This document shows, piece after piece, positions 16,931-31,900 of a stretch of DNA of 42,828 bases. Source of the DNA: Oligoflexia bacterium. GTDB lineage: Bacteria; Bdellovibrionota; Bacteriovoracia; Bacteriovoracales; Bacteriovoracaceae. Within the stretch, counting starts at the first letter, position 1. Every line of letters starts with the position of its first letter. The stretch lies in assembly GCA_015232355.1 (NCBI GenBank), contig JADFZW010000007.1:1-42828 (forward strand), in the 5' to 3' direction. Below the pieces are notes generated by a model that was not told the origin of the DNA, ran no database searches, and saw only the letters and a program-made list of their open reading frames with translations. The translations under genes and the position numbers were made by a program.

Positions 16931-19900
16931 ATGTTTTCATTTTTAAGAAATCTCAAAATTGTTTCTTCTGTCACAAATTTTCTTTTACAATCAGGCGGAA
17001 TCGGTACGGCCATTACTGTCGCTGCTACAGTAGGAACAATTACTGCAGTAAAAGTCACTACAGATTATCAAAATGAAGTAAGTGAATCAGTGAACAAAGA
17101 TACCAACATAAATGCAAACATTGATCAAAATAAAAATACAAATGATTATTCGAAACGCCAACCATCTTCGACAACAAACAACTTCAACATATTTAATAAT
17201 CCAAATAACATCGATTATACCAGAAATGATGTTCTTAATAATTTATTCTCAGATAGTTTGAATAGTAATAATGCAAACAATACAGAAAATACAAACAATA
17301 ATAAACCGGCAGATACTAATAGCAATACAAGTGTTTCAAGATCTTCTAGCATTTCATCTGTATCTCCTGCAGGAAATGTTACAAAAAGTGCATCATCATC
17401 ATCATCTCCTTCTTCTTCTTCACCTTCTTCACCGACGTCACCAGCTTCACCTGCAACAACATCTAAAACATCCGCGTCTGCTCCAACCACAGCAGCAGCA
17501 ACAACAGCAACAACAGCAACAACAACAACTGCAACAACTACAGAATCAACAGCAAATAGATCAACTGCCTCTACAACAACCAACACTGAAAATACATCCA
17601 GCACTTCAAGTGCTTCAAGCACTTCAAGTGCTTCAAGCACAGCGAGTACAACAAATGCAGTTCAACCTCCATTTACTGGAGGAGGTATCGCAAGTAGAAC
17701 AGATACTGGATCTAGCTCTGGTTCAAGTTCAAGTTCAACTTCAGGAACAAACACGGAGAAACGTCAAGATACAACTAGTGGAACATCCACTGATAGTACG
17801 TCATCATCAACATCATCGTCGTCGTCTTCTTCTCCCTCATCATCTTCACCAAGCTTTAGCTCAAGCTCCAACCCTGGAGTATTTTCTAACATTCCTAATG
17901 TAACTTCACTTTTAATCAACGGCGGAGATCTTTATACAAATTCGGACACTGTAACTTTAACAAATGAAGTAGCTGGAAACAACATGATGTTTATGTGTTT
18001 AACCAGTTCAGCTGATTGTGAGGATTGTCGTTCGAATGCTGCTTGGAAGAGTTATAATAAAAATAAAACTTTCACACTACCTAACAAAAATTTCTTGAAT
18101 GCTATCTATGCTCGATTTAAAGATGAAAGCGGCCAGGTTTCAGAGTGTGTTAGTAGAAGTATTATTCACGATGATACACCTCCAACAGTTACTATCACTC
18201 GTGCCTCTGGACAAAGTACTCCAACTAAAACTTTGCCTATTACTTTCAATCTTCAATTTTCTGAAAGTATAAAATCAACTACATTAACTAGTGATGATAT
18301 TTCACAAGATGGAAGTGGAACAGCAACTGGAGTTACTTGGAATATAGAAAAAACTAGTGTTGATAAGATTTTCACTCTAACTGCAACTGCTGCCACCACC
18401 GATGGAACAATTCATCCTTCAATTGCTAGTGGACGCTTTAGTGATTTTGCCAATAATATTAATACATCCTCAGCATCCAGTTCTGAAAATGTAACTTTAG
18501 ATAGAATCGCCCCTAGTGGATATGGAATCGCTTTTACTGCTTCAATAACTGCTCTCAATAAAACCACTGCTGCTATAAAATTTTCTTCAGCAGAAATAGG
18601 AACAAACTATATATATACAATTACCTCTTCAGGAGGAGGAACGGCCATCTCTAATTCGAATACTGCTAGCACTGCTCGCACTGTCAGCACTATCGACCAA
18701 ACTATCTCTAATATAAACGTAAGTGCATTGGAAGATGGAATTTTAACTGTCTCTGTTTACTTAATTGATAGTGCAGGAAATATTGGAACTGCCGTTACAA
18801 ATACAACAACTAAAGCTGCTAATGGACCTTCCAACATGTCTATCGCAATTAAGAATGGAGCAGTTTATACAAAGGCCACTATCAATGATATTAATTTAGC
18901 GGCCACAGATGCTGCAAAATTTTACGTCACCAATACAGAAGGTTGTTTATCTGGTGGTGTTTGGGATGATTACGATTCCAACAATCCTAAAAAAGCAAAT
19001 TGGGAATTAGATCAGACAAATGGAACAGCAACTGTATATGTAATGTTTAAAGATCAATATGAAAATAAGAGTTCATGTTTAAGTGATACTATCATTCACG
19101 ATGGTAATACTCCCTCCGGTTACTCTATTAGTTTTACGGCCGCCACCATTAATTTTTCCAACAGAACAAGTACTTCCATAAAATTTACTTCCGCTGAATT
19201 AAATACTACTTACAACTACACTATCTCATCTTCTAATGGTGGAACTAACGTAACTGGAACTGGTACTATAAATGATAGTGGCATGACTATCTCAGGAATA
19301 GATTTAAGTGGATTAAATGATGGTACACTTACACTAACTGCTACATTAACCGATGCTGCTGGAAATGTTGGTGCGCCCTCGGCCCCCGCTACAGTAGAAA
19401 AAGATGTAGGAGTTCCTACTATAACTTCTGTCACTACTACAAATGCTAATACTAGCAATAGTTATTTAAAAGAGGGACAAACAATTCATGTAAAAATAAA
19501 TTTTTCCAAAAATATTACTGTTACTGGAACACCAAAGATTTTATTAAATATGGTCGGAGTACTAGATAAGAATGCTTCTTGTGATGTAGTTGGTGCTAAT
19601 TATCTAGAGTGTGATTATACTATAGAGGCCGGTGATAATAACGATACAACTGCCTCTCCAGGAATTGATTATGTAAGTACATCTTCTTTTGATCTTAATG
19701 GAGGAAGCATAAAAGATGCTACTAACAACGATGCAATCCTTACTCTACCAGCAACTAATAGTGCTAGTTCTTTGGCCGCAAAAAATATTGTAGTCGATAC
19801 TACTAAACCAAGTGGATATTCTATTGCTTTCACCAATACAAAAATAAATTTTCATAATAAAACCGCTGCTGAAATTTTATTTGCTGGAGCAGAAGTAGGA

Positions 19901-22900
19901 ATAACTTATAATTATACTATCTCTTCTTCTGGAGGTGGCGATGATGTCACGGGTACTGGAACAATTGCAACAGCTACAGATAAATTTTCAAATATAAATG
20001 TTAGTGGATTAAATGATGGAACCTTAACTGTTAAAGTAAAATTAACTGATAAAGCAGGAAACGTTGGCGATGAAGTCTCCGGTGCCGCTACTATTAATAA
20101 AAATATTATTCTACCTACAGACACGTCTATCTCCATTAATGCTGGGGCCACATACACTAAAGCTACCGATGCGAAAGTCACTCTTACTCTAGCAGCAACT
20201 GATGCAGCAGAAATGTATATCACAAACACTGCTGGATGTAGCGGTGGTGGAAATTGGGAAAATTATGCTACCTCTAAAATTGATTGGCCTTTATTACAAA
20301 CAAATGCAGAGGCAACTGTATATGTAAAATTCAGAACAGCTGCTGAAAGTGAGAGTGCTTGTATCAATGATAAAATCACTCACGATAATATTAAACCAAC
20401 TGGTTACTCAGTTGAGTTTACTACAACAAATGTTAATAATGCCAACCAAGAAACGGCAGGTTTTACATTTGCTGGAGCTCAAGTCACCGATCCAAAAACA
20501 ACTTATAATTATACAATTTCCTCATCAGGAGGTGGAGATCCTCTCACAGGTAGTGGAACAATTACTACAGCAACAGATACTATTAATAGAAACGTAACTA
20601 GCTTACTTGATGGCACACTAACCGTGAAAGTCACTTTAACTGATCCTGCAGGAAATGTTGGAGATGAAGTAAGCAATCAAATAACTACAACTAAAGATGC
20701 CACCGCACCTTCAGGTACATCTATCTCAATAAATGCTGGCGCCGCTTATACAAAAGATGTAGATGGTAATGTTACTCTCACTCTTGCTGCTACCAATGCA
20801 ACTAAGATGTATATAACCAATACAACAGATTGTGGAGGTACAGTTACTTGGATAGATTACAATACAAGTAGCGCTTGGACTCTAGGACAATTAGATACAA
20901 ATAATGTTCCTGTATATGTAAAATTTAAAGATGCTGCTGGAAATGAGAGCGCATGTATAAGTGATACTATCAATCACGATAAAACTCTACCTTCATTAAC
21001 CTCTATTACTTTTGTTACCGATCCAATTAATAATTCCAATAAAGGAGCAGTCTCTATTCAATTTGCGGGAGCAGAGACCACGGCCGGCACAACTTATAGT
21101 TATTCAATAGTATCTAATAATGGTGGAGTTGCTGTAGCAGAGACTAATCAAGAAGTAGCAGGTGATGCTAATAAACTTATAGAAAATTTAGATGTTAGTG
21201 GATTAGTTGATGGAACATTAACTGTAACTGCAACCTTAAGAGATGCTGCTGGTAATGTGAGTGCAGAAAAAAGTGATACAGTAAAAAAAGATATTGTAGC
21301 TCCCGCTAACCCATCTATCTCTATTAATGGTGGAGCTCTTTACACCACCTCAACTAGTGTTACTCTCACTCTTGGTGCTACTGATGCTAATACAGTTGCT
21401 AAAATGTATATAACAAATGTCAGCTTAGCAGATTGTAATTCAACAATCGCTGAGGGATCTTGGATAAATTATGCTACTACTTACAACAATTGGACTCTGG
21501 CAAATTCTAATCAAGCAAACACTGTTTGGGTAAAATTCAGAGATGATTCGGGAAATATCAGTGCATGCACAAGCGCTTCCATCACACACGATAACTCTGC
21601 TCCTTCAGGATACACTGTTGACTTCACCACCATATATATTAATTTTAATAATCTCGCGACCGCCGCTTTTAAATTTAATAATAATGGTATAGTCGGTGCT
21701 TACTACAACTACACCATAACATCCTCTGCAGGAGGAACAGCAAATCCTATTAGCGTAACCCACGCTGGCCCTCTCACTCAAGCTGATCAAACTATTGCAG
21801 TTGATTTAAGTGGATTAAATGATGGTACTCTCACTCTTACAGTAACTCAAACTGATGATGCCAGTAACACTGGAGCAAATGCTACTAAAACAATTACTAA
21901 AGATATAGTGAAACCAGTTGCAAACTCTATTGCTATCAAAGGTGGGGCATCTCATACTAAATTTGTTAATAATGATGTTACTCTCTCTGCTACTGGTGCA
22001 GATGAGATGTATGTAACCAAGACTGCTGGATGTGGCGCTGATGGAACTTGGGTCGCATACAATACAACAGAAGCTGCTTGGCCACTCCCACCCACTCAAA
22101 CAAACGCAACTGCAACTGCCTATGTAATGTTTAGAGATACAGCAGGAAATTTAAGTTCATGTATAAGCGATACTATCATTCATGATGATATTTCTCCTGC
22201 TGCTTTTAATATTAGCTTTGTTACTAATCCAGTTAATAGTAATAATCAAACATCAATCTCAATTCAATTTACAGGAGCAGAGACTACTGCTGGAACAAAT
22301 TATAATTATTCAATAACATCATCTGCAGGAGGAACTCCAGTAACAGGTAGTGGTTCTATTTCATCTGCAGATCAAACTATAAATAACATCGATGTAACAG
22401 GACTCACAGATGGAACTTTAACTGTCTCTGCTACATTAACTGATTCTGCTGCAAACGCCACCAACAGTACTGCTGTTGCTGGTAGTACAGTAACAAAAGA
22501 TACCGGCGTTCCAATAGTCAATAATATTACTACTACAAACAATACCGATACTTATTTAAGAGCAGGACAAACACTTCACGTTCAAATAAGTTTTTCAAAA
22601 TCCATTGATGTTGTGGGAACACCTGATGTAAGCATGCCACAACTTTTCTTAGATATGGTTGGCGTAGATAAGTATGCATCTTGTGTGAAAAATACTGCTA
22701 GCTCTTTAGAGTGTGATTATACAGTTGCAGCTGGTGATACTTCAACATTACCAGAAATTGATTATGTAAATATAAATTCACTGGAACTTAATGGATCAAC
22801 TATTAAAGATGCTAACGGTAACGATGCTAATCGCACTTTATATGCTACTCATTCTGTTAATTCACTTTCAAAAAGAAATATTATTATCGATACTACTAAA

Positions 22901-25900
22901 CCAAGTGGATATTCTATAGGATTTACCAACACAAAAATAAATTATCAGAATACAAATGCAGCAGAGATCTTATTTGCTGGAGCAGAAGTAGGAACAACTT
23001 ATAATTATACCATCACCTCTTCTGGAGGTGGAACTGATGTAACTGGCAGTGGAACAATTGCTACAGCTACAGACAAAATCTCAGGAATAAATGTTGGTGG
23101 ATTAATTGATGGAACATTAACTGTTAAAGTAAAATTAACAGATCTTGCCGGAAACGTTGGAGACGAAGTGGCCGGTGCTACTATAAATAAAAATACTGTA
23201 AGACCTACAGTAACATCTATCTCTATCAATGCTGGAGCAGAATACTCTAAAGCGGCAGACGCAAAAGTAACTCTCACTCTCGCTGCTACCGATGCAACGG
23301 AGATGTATATAACAAACACTGCTGGATGTAGCGGTGGTGGAACTTGGGAAAATTATGCCACATCAAAAATTGATTGGCCTCTCTTACAAACAAATGCAAC
23401 CGCCACTGTCTATGTAAAATTTAGAACTGCTGCTGAAAGTGAGAGTGATTGTATCAATGATACTATCAAGCATGATTCTATCAAACCAACCGGTTATTCA
23501 GCTGCTTTTACTTCTTCTTATTCTTATATAAACAATACTAATCAAACAACTGCTGCCTTCCAATTTAGTGGGGCAGAAGTAGGGACAACTTATAGCTATA
23601 TAATATCTTCTAGTGGGGGTGGAACTGATCTAACAGGCAATGGAACAATTGCTACAGCAACTGATACTATTACTAGAAATGTAAGTAGTTTGCCAGATGG
23701 TGTTTTAACTTTAAAAGTAACCCTAACTGATCCGGCCACCAATGCTGGTGATGAAGTAACTATAAACAATGCTGCTACTAAAGATGTGGCCGCACCTACA
23801 GACACATCTATCTCAATAAATGCTGGTGCCGCTTATACAAAAGATGTAGATGGTAATGTTACTCTCACTCTTGCTGCTACCAATGCAACTAAGATGTATA
23901 TAACCAATACAACAGATTGTGGAGGTACAGTTACTTGGATAGATTACAATACAAGTAGCGCTTGGACTCTAGGACAATTAGATACAAATAATGTTCCTGT
24001 ATATGTAAAATTTAAAGATACTGCTGGAAATGAGAGCGCATGTATAAGTGATACTATCAATCACGATAAAACTAAACCTTCAGGATATACAATTGATTTC
24101 CACAGTAATAGTAAACCAGTTAATCTATATAACAAAGATGCCATCTCTATTCAATTTAGTGGTGCTGAAACAAATCCTGCAGGAGCAACTTATCACTACA
24201 CTATAACATCATCTGTGGCCGGAACTCCTGTAACTGGAAGTGGTAATATCTCCTCTGCAACTGAACTGATACAAAATATAAATGCCTCAGGATTAAATGA
24301 TGGAGATTTAACTCTCTCTGCTTACATTACTGATGTGGCCTTAAATCAAGGAGATAATTACATCCAATCTACTACAGTTAAAAAAGATACAATTGCTCCA
24401 GCTGACCCATCTATTTCCATTAATAGTGGAGATCTTTACACCACCTCAACTAATGTTACTCTCACTCTTAGTGCGACCGATGCTAATACCGTTACTAAAA
24501 TGTATATCACAAATATTAGCTTAGCAGATTGTAATGCTGTAACAGCAGAGGGATCTTGGATAAATTATACTGACACTAAAGCTTGGACTCTCGCCAACTC
24601 AAATCAAGAAAACACAGTCTGGGTAAAATTTAGAGATACATATGGAAATATCAGTGCATGTGTAAGTGATTCCATCACACACGATAACTCCGCTCCTTCA
24701 GGATATACTGTTGACTTCACCACCACATATATTAATTTTGATAATCTCGCAGCGGCCGCTTTCAAATTTAATAACAATGGTGTGATTGGTGCTTACTACA
24801 ACTATACAATTACCTCATCAAATGGTGGAACTCCTGTTACTGTAACTCACGCTGGTCCTCTCACTCAAACTGATCAAAATATCGCAGTTAATTTAAGTGG
24901 GTTAAATGATGGTACACTCACTCTTACTGTAACTCTAACCGATGAAGCTTCTAATACTGGAGCAGAGGCGACTAAAACGATCACCAAAGATGTTAGTAAA
25001 CCAGTTGCAAACTCAATCGCTATCAAAGGTGGAGATGCTTACACTAATACTACAGATAACAATGTTACTCTCTCTGCAACTGGTGCAGATGAGATGTATG
25101 TAACCAACACTGCTGGTTGTGGCTCTAATGGAACTTGGGTAGCATACAATACAACAAAAGCTCTTTGGCCACTCACTCAAACAAATGCAACTGCTACTGT
25201 CTATGTAATGTTTAGAGATACAGCAGGAAATTTAAGTTCATGTATAAACGATACTATCATTCACGATGATACTCCACCTACAGGATATACTATAGACTTT
25301 CATAGTAATAGCAAACCAGTTAATAATTCTAATCAAAATGCAATTTCAATTATATTTAGTGGAGCTGAAACAAATCCTGCAGGAGCAACTTGCAACTATA
25401 CAATCACATCAAGTGCAGGAGGAACTCCTGTCTCTGGAAGTGGTTCTATCTCCTCTGCAAATCAAACTATTAATAATATAAATGTCAGTGGATTAAATGA
25501 TGGAAACTTAACTGTCGCTGCTTACATCACCGATGTGGCCCTTAATCAAGGAACTCCATATGTTCAAGCTACACCAATTGTAAAAGATACAAGCGCTCCA
25601 ACTGGAACATCTATTTCTATTAACAATGGTCTTCCTCGTTACACAAACTCAACTAGTGTTACTCTTACTCTGGCCGCTACCAATGCAACTAAGATGTATA
25701 TAACCAACAATGCAGACTGTGCAGGCGACGATAACGAAGCTAATTGGACTACTGACTATGCTACTTCTTCTGCTTGGACTTTAGGACAAACAAATGGCGA
25801 GGCCACTGTCTATGTAGAATTTAGAGATGCCTCTGGAAATAAGAGTGCATGTATTCATGATCATATCACTCACGATACTACTCCTCCATCTGGTTACACT

Positions 25901-28900
25901 GTCTCTCTTGATCCAACTCCTAATTATGTTAACTTTAATAATCAAGGAAATATCTCATTCACATTTGCAGGAGCAGAAACAAATCCTGCAGGAGCAACTT
26001 ACAATTATACAATCACATCAAATGCAGGTGGAACTCCTGTATCTGGCAATGGAACAATAACCTCTAGTAATCAAACTATCTCTGGTATCAATCTATCAAG
26101 CTTAGCTGATGGAAATTTAAATCTATCTGTTTCACTAACTGATCTTGCAACTAATATTGGAACTCCTGCTACAGATTCAATTACCAAAGATACAGTTAAA
26201 CCAGTTGCTACCTCTATTGCTATCAAGAATGGAGATTCTTACACAAAAACTGATAACAATAATCTTACTCTCGCTGCTGCTGGTGCGACTAAAATGTATA
26301 TTACTAACGTCGCTGGTTGTGGTTCTGGTGGAACTACAGAAAATTATGCTACAACAAAAACTCCATGGAATTTAGATCCAGGACAAGCTAATACAACTGC
26401 CACCGTCTACGTGAAGTTTTTAGACGATGCTGGAAATGAAAGTTCTTGCATAAACGATACTATCATTCACGATAATATCGCACCCTCTGGTTTCACTGTT
26501 GAGCTTAGTGCTGCCTCATTCAACAACGACAATGTCACAAACAAAGATGTTGATTTCCAATTTACTGCAGCGGAAACCACCCCAGGAACAACTTATAATT
26601 ATACTATCACCTCAAATGGCGATGGTAATATTAAACAAGTAACTGGTTCTGGCACAATTACCTCTGCAAATCAAAGTATTACTGATATCGATATAGCAAG
26701 CTTGGATGATGGAACACTTACTCTTTCTGTTACACTAACTGATCCCGCAACCAATGTAAGCGCACCCGCAACTGATACTGCAACTAAAGATACTTCTGCT
26801 CCAACTGGAACAACTATTTCTATCAATGGTGGAAATGCACGAACTAATTCAACCAGTGTTACTCTCACTCTTGGAGCTACACTCGCTACTAAGATGTACA
26901 TCACCAACAGTGCTGGATGCCCGAACAGTGATCAAGAGGGTAATTGGAATACTAACTATGATACATCCTCCGCTTGGACCTTAGGACAAACAAATGGGAT
27001 AGCAACTGTCTATGTAATGTTTAGAGATGTTTTTGGAAATAAGAGTACATGTATGAGTGATACCATAATTCATGATAGTGATGGACCAACGGTAACTATA
27101 AATCAAAAGAGCAGTGATCCTGCTCAAAGTGATCCTACAAATAATAATGAAATCAAATTTACAGCAGTATTTTCCGAAGCAATTGATCCAGCAACATTTA
27201 CTTCTGCTGATATTAAAAAGAATGGAAGTATTGATAATGCTAATATCTCGTGGTCAATCACAACCAGCGATAATACAACATTCACTCTAACCGCCACGAT
27301 TTCAAATCCACCAGTAACTAGTGGAACAATAATTCCAAGTATTGATGCTAATTCAATTTTAGATTTGGCCGGCAACTGGAATAGTGCTTCGACAAGCACA
27401 GATAACTCTGTCACCTACGATGCCGTAGCACCAACGGTAACTATCAATCAAAAAACTAGTGATCCTGCTCAAAGTGATCCAACCAATTCTCTACCCATAA
27501 TTTTCTCTGTAGTATTTTCAAAAACAATTGATGAAAATACTTTTTCCACTGCAGACATTTTACAAAATGGAACGGCCACAGGAATTACTTGGAGTATAGG
27601 AGATGCAGGCGATGCTGATGCAAAAACATTTACTATCTCTGCAACTGCAATCACTGGAATTGGTTCAGTACAACCATCACTACCAGGCACTGGTGGAAAA
27701 ACTATTACTGATTCTGCAGGAAACACTTGTGCTGCTTCTACTAGCACTGATAACTCTGTTTACTTTGATAATGTTGCTCCAACTGTGATCCAAGTTTCCT
27801 CTCCTGATAATGGTCGCTTAAACACAGGTGACACTCTCACTGTAACAATACAATTTTCTGAAAATATAATTGCCACTGGATCACCAAGAATACTACTTGA
27901 TATGACTGGAACTGATCGCTACGCTGATTGTGGGGCCGTCACTCAAGGGGAAGCAAAAGATACACTCACATGTACATATCAAATTCAAGCTGGTGATACC
28001 TCTGCAGGAGCGGCACTTGATTATGTAAATGTTAGTTCCCTAGATCTAAATAGTGGTTCTATAAAAGATTATTATAATAACAATGCCACTCTTACTCTAC
28101 CATTAAATGGTGAAGACGAATCCCTATTCGCTCGTGGAATTATTGTAGATACCACTGGACCAACAGTTATCGTAAGTTTAAAAGAGGGACAAGCAGCTGC
28201 CACTAATTCTCTACCTATAAATTTCACTGTAACATTTATTGAAGACATAACTAATGGTAGTTTTACCGCCGCTGATATAACTCAAAATGGAACTGCCACT
28301 GGAATTACTTGGACGGTAACAAAAGTAAGTAACAGCGTATACACTATCGCTGCTGACCCTGTAACTGGTGCCGGCACAATCACTCCATCACTGGCAGCTG
28401 GAGTAGTTACTGATCTCGCAGGAAATTCTAACGAAGCTTCCAATAGCAATGCTACTGTTACTTACGATAACGTTCCTCCTACTGTTTCACTCTCAACGGC
28501 CGCAGTTGCAACTGTCTATGGACCATTTACAGTTACAGTTACCTTCTCTGAAAATGTAACTGGATTTGATGTTGGAGATATCAGTGTTACCAATGCTACT
28601 AAAACAAGTTTTACAACAGTAGACGCCAAAACTTATACTGTTAGTATCGTGCCCTCTGCACTCGGAGAAGTTACAGTAGAAGTAAACTCTGATGTATGTG
28701 TGGATCAAGTAAATCAAGGTAACAGTGCTGCCTCATCGGGAATCACTCGCACTTACTCTCTAACAGGAACTACTAATGCTGATACAATGACTGGAACTAG
28801 TGCCGACGATATTATCACTGGAAATTATAATGGAGATACCATCATAGGTGGCGCTGGTGATGATAAAATATATCCTGATGGACAAACATTTACATCTTCT

Positions 28901-31900
28901 TCTATCGCTGGAACTACTCTGCTTCTATGGTTGAATGCCTCTAACATAGATAAAATAACTAAAGATGCTTCTAATTTAGTCAGTCGTTGGGATGATCAGA
29001 GTGGTAATAACTATTACGTTTACGATCTTACCTCTGGAACAACCACAGACAGACCAACCTACAGTACTGCCGTTAGTGGCATTGGTGGTCGTGCAACTCT
29101 CTCTTTCGATGGAGGAGATTTTCTGAGTGACAATGGTAGTGTACCTGCTGTCACTCCTAATTTAAGTATATTTGCGGTGTCTGCAGTTTTAGCTATGGAG
29201 ATGACAAAAATATTTGTTGCTCAAACTGGTGGTGGTTCTAGTACCAACGGATGGAATTTATTCTGGCATGATTGGGATAGCGGATACCACCCAATAAATA
29301 TGATGATCAACAAGGGGGATTGGGGATCCAACTCCGCACGTAGCTACTTAGGAGGAATAACTGTAGGAACTTTTAACGTCCACGCTGGTATAGTGAATGG
29401 TTCTGTGACAAGCGAAAACACAGGTGGATACTGGGTAGATGATAATGGTAATAGTGGAGCAATCGCTTATGGAGCTAATCCTAAATTAGAAATCGGATCT
29501 GCTAATGGTGGTACTACTCTCCCATTAAACGGTTATGTCTCTGAAGTTCTCTACTACAACAGCGCTCTCACTCAAGCGCAGGCCGATTATGTTCAACAAT
29601 ATCTCTCTATGAAATATGCACTCTCTCTCAATGGACTCAGCTTTGGAACAGACGTGCTAACTGGTGGTGAAGGCAATGATACATTCTATTGGAGTGATAA
29701 CTCCATTTCTAATTCAAGCAATCGTGATCGTATTACTGATTTTAAAGTTAGTGGAACAGATAAAATTGATTTCACCGGATTCTCACAAACTATTTACATT
29801 CTAGGTAATACTGCATCTTTTACTGGTCTTCACTCTGGAGAGATGCTGTGGACTGATGATGGATCAGGAAATACTCTAATTAAAATTGATTGGGGAACAG
29901 ATGGCGTATCTGATTTTGAAATTCGATTGGATAATTTTTCGGCATCCAATCTTAACAATGCTAGCGATTTTATTTTTAATAAAGTTAATGGAGCAATAGA
30001 TACTACTGCTCTCACTCTAACTGGTAGTAGTAGTGTGGCCGTTAAGATCACAGGAGGAATGGGTGCTGATACAATTACTGGTAGTAGTTTAGCTGATACT
30101 TTAACTGGTGGATATGGTGGTGATACAATAAGTGCTGGTGCTGGAAATGATATTATCTACGCTGACAATCCAGAATTTACTACAACAACAATATCTGATT
30201 TAGCAGTATGGTTTAATGCCTCTGATCCTTACAACGATAGTCGCTTGATTGCGAATGGATCATTAGTTGATACTTGGAAGAGTAAAATAAATGGTCATCA
30301 AGTAATTCAAACTGATTCTACTAAACAACCACTCTATATTACTAATTCTATAAACAATAGACCTGGTCTAGAATTTGATGGTGTTAACGACTTCTTAGCT
30401 AAAGGTTCTTCAATAAGTGATAGTAACAATCACACAGTAATCGCCGCCATTCGTCCGCACGCTTACTCACACACTGATCAATTGTTCATAGTGAATGGAC
30501 ATACTGGAGGAAATGGATGGTCTTACGGATATTATAGTAACAAAAAGGCAACATATGTTTGTGGTAGTATTAGTCAGTCTTTTTCTACTACTACTTTTCC
30601 TGATTCTACATCTACAATCTATTCTGGTGGAAATAATACAGTTGATACTAATCATCGCCATGAATTCCTATGGGCCAATGGTACTAGCTATGCTCTAGAT
30701 AATCCTGATTGTAACTACATTACTCCGGCATCCGATTTGCTCATCGGCCGCGGTGGTGATGCTGATGAAGCAACATTTGATTCTTCAATTGGAGATATTT
30801 TATTTTACACTCGCTTTTTAAACAATTACGAAAGATCAATTGCCGAACAATTTATTTCCATGAAATATGGTATCGCTTTAAGTGGATTAAATTTTGGTCT
30901 AGACACTCTAACAGGTGGAACAGGAGCAGATACTTTCATTTGGACAAATGCTTCTCACTCTGGTGCTGGGGCCGGTAATCGCGATACTATCAGTGATTTT
31001 AATCGTGGCGAAGGTGATAAGATCTCTCTACAATTTGATTCTCATTTAACAATTCTAGGAACTGGTGCTGGTAGTAGTTTTACTAGTAGTGGACGAGCAG
31101 AAATGCGTTGGGATGATGGCACTCCTTGTGTGATTCAAATCGATTGGGGTGGTAATGGAACTTCTGATTTTGAAATTGCAGTAACTAGTGATGATAGCAA
31201 TCTATTATTAACTGATTTTATCTTTAAAAATGCAACTGCTACTTCCGCTGCCGATATTACTCTCAAATCAGGCGATTCTAATTCTGTTTTAGTTGGTGGT
31301 TATGGTGGTGATACAATCGTTGCTGGTGCAGGTAACGATACAATTTATCCTGACAGTACAAATTTTACTTCATCTACTATTGCAGGTTCAACTCTACTTC
31401 TTTGGTTGAATGCTGCTAATATTTCTAGCATTACTAAAGATAGTTCTAATTTAGTCAGTCGTTGGAATGATCAGAGTGGAAATGGTTACTATGTTTCTGA
31501 TCTTACCTCTGGAACAACAACAGACAGGCCAACCTACAACACTTCAGTTAGTGGAGCTTCTGGCTCTGGCGGTTTGCCCGCACTCTATTTCGATTATACC
31601 GACTGGTTAAGCGACAATGGAAGCGTACCTAGACCGACAACTAATTTAACTATTTTTTCAGCAATTTCCAGAGTGAATACACGTGATGGAAATTCAACTA
31701 TTCTTGCTCATGCCACTGGCGGTGCAGATGGATTTAACTTAGAAGTAGGCGGTCCATCAATGATAGTTCTAAAGGGTGGTTCATGGATCGATAACCGAGC
31801 GGTTAGTGCTGATCTGACCAATGAAACTTACTATGTATTTTCTGGTTTAGTGAATGGTTCTGATACTAGTGTGTTCAAAAGTGGAGTCAGAACTGATGAT

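Larger units (their letters stand above)
17900..28740 (+). repeat. Array of about 35 bacterial Ig-like modules
   Basis: Four module types. A (13 copies, about 95 residues): SISINxGAxYT, KMYITN, a Cys, then VYVKFRDxxGNxSxC and DTIxHD. B (14 copies, about 105 residues): PSGYTIxF, GAE, TTYNYTITSSxGGTPVTG and LNDGTLTVxxxLTDxAGN. D (3 copies at 19409, 22505, 27770, about 130 residues): GTPxxLLxMxG, two Cys, then LNGxxIKD. C (5 copies at about 18180, 27080, 27421, 28150, 28470): TVTINQ or TVSLST, FSExI and GTATGITW, matching Bap-type Ig-like domains. A and B alternate strictly from 18510 to 27080 apart from the D insertions. Such arrays act as extended spacers or calcium-stiffened rods in large adhesins. 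Confidence 0.85.

Noticed and set aside
17393..17635. CRISPR-like or phase-variation repeat
   Set aside because: Repeats have no unique spacers and all units are multiples of three within a coding frame, so slippage would change length but not switch expression.
17215..17903. Long open frames with Gln/His-rich (plus) and Val/Asp-rich (minus) translations
   Set aside because: They are other-phase readings of the low-complexity Ser/Thr/Ala stalk of the giant gene; the main frame continues through with module structure.
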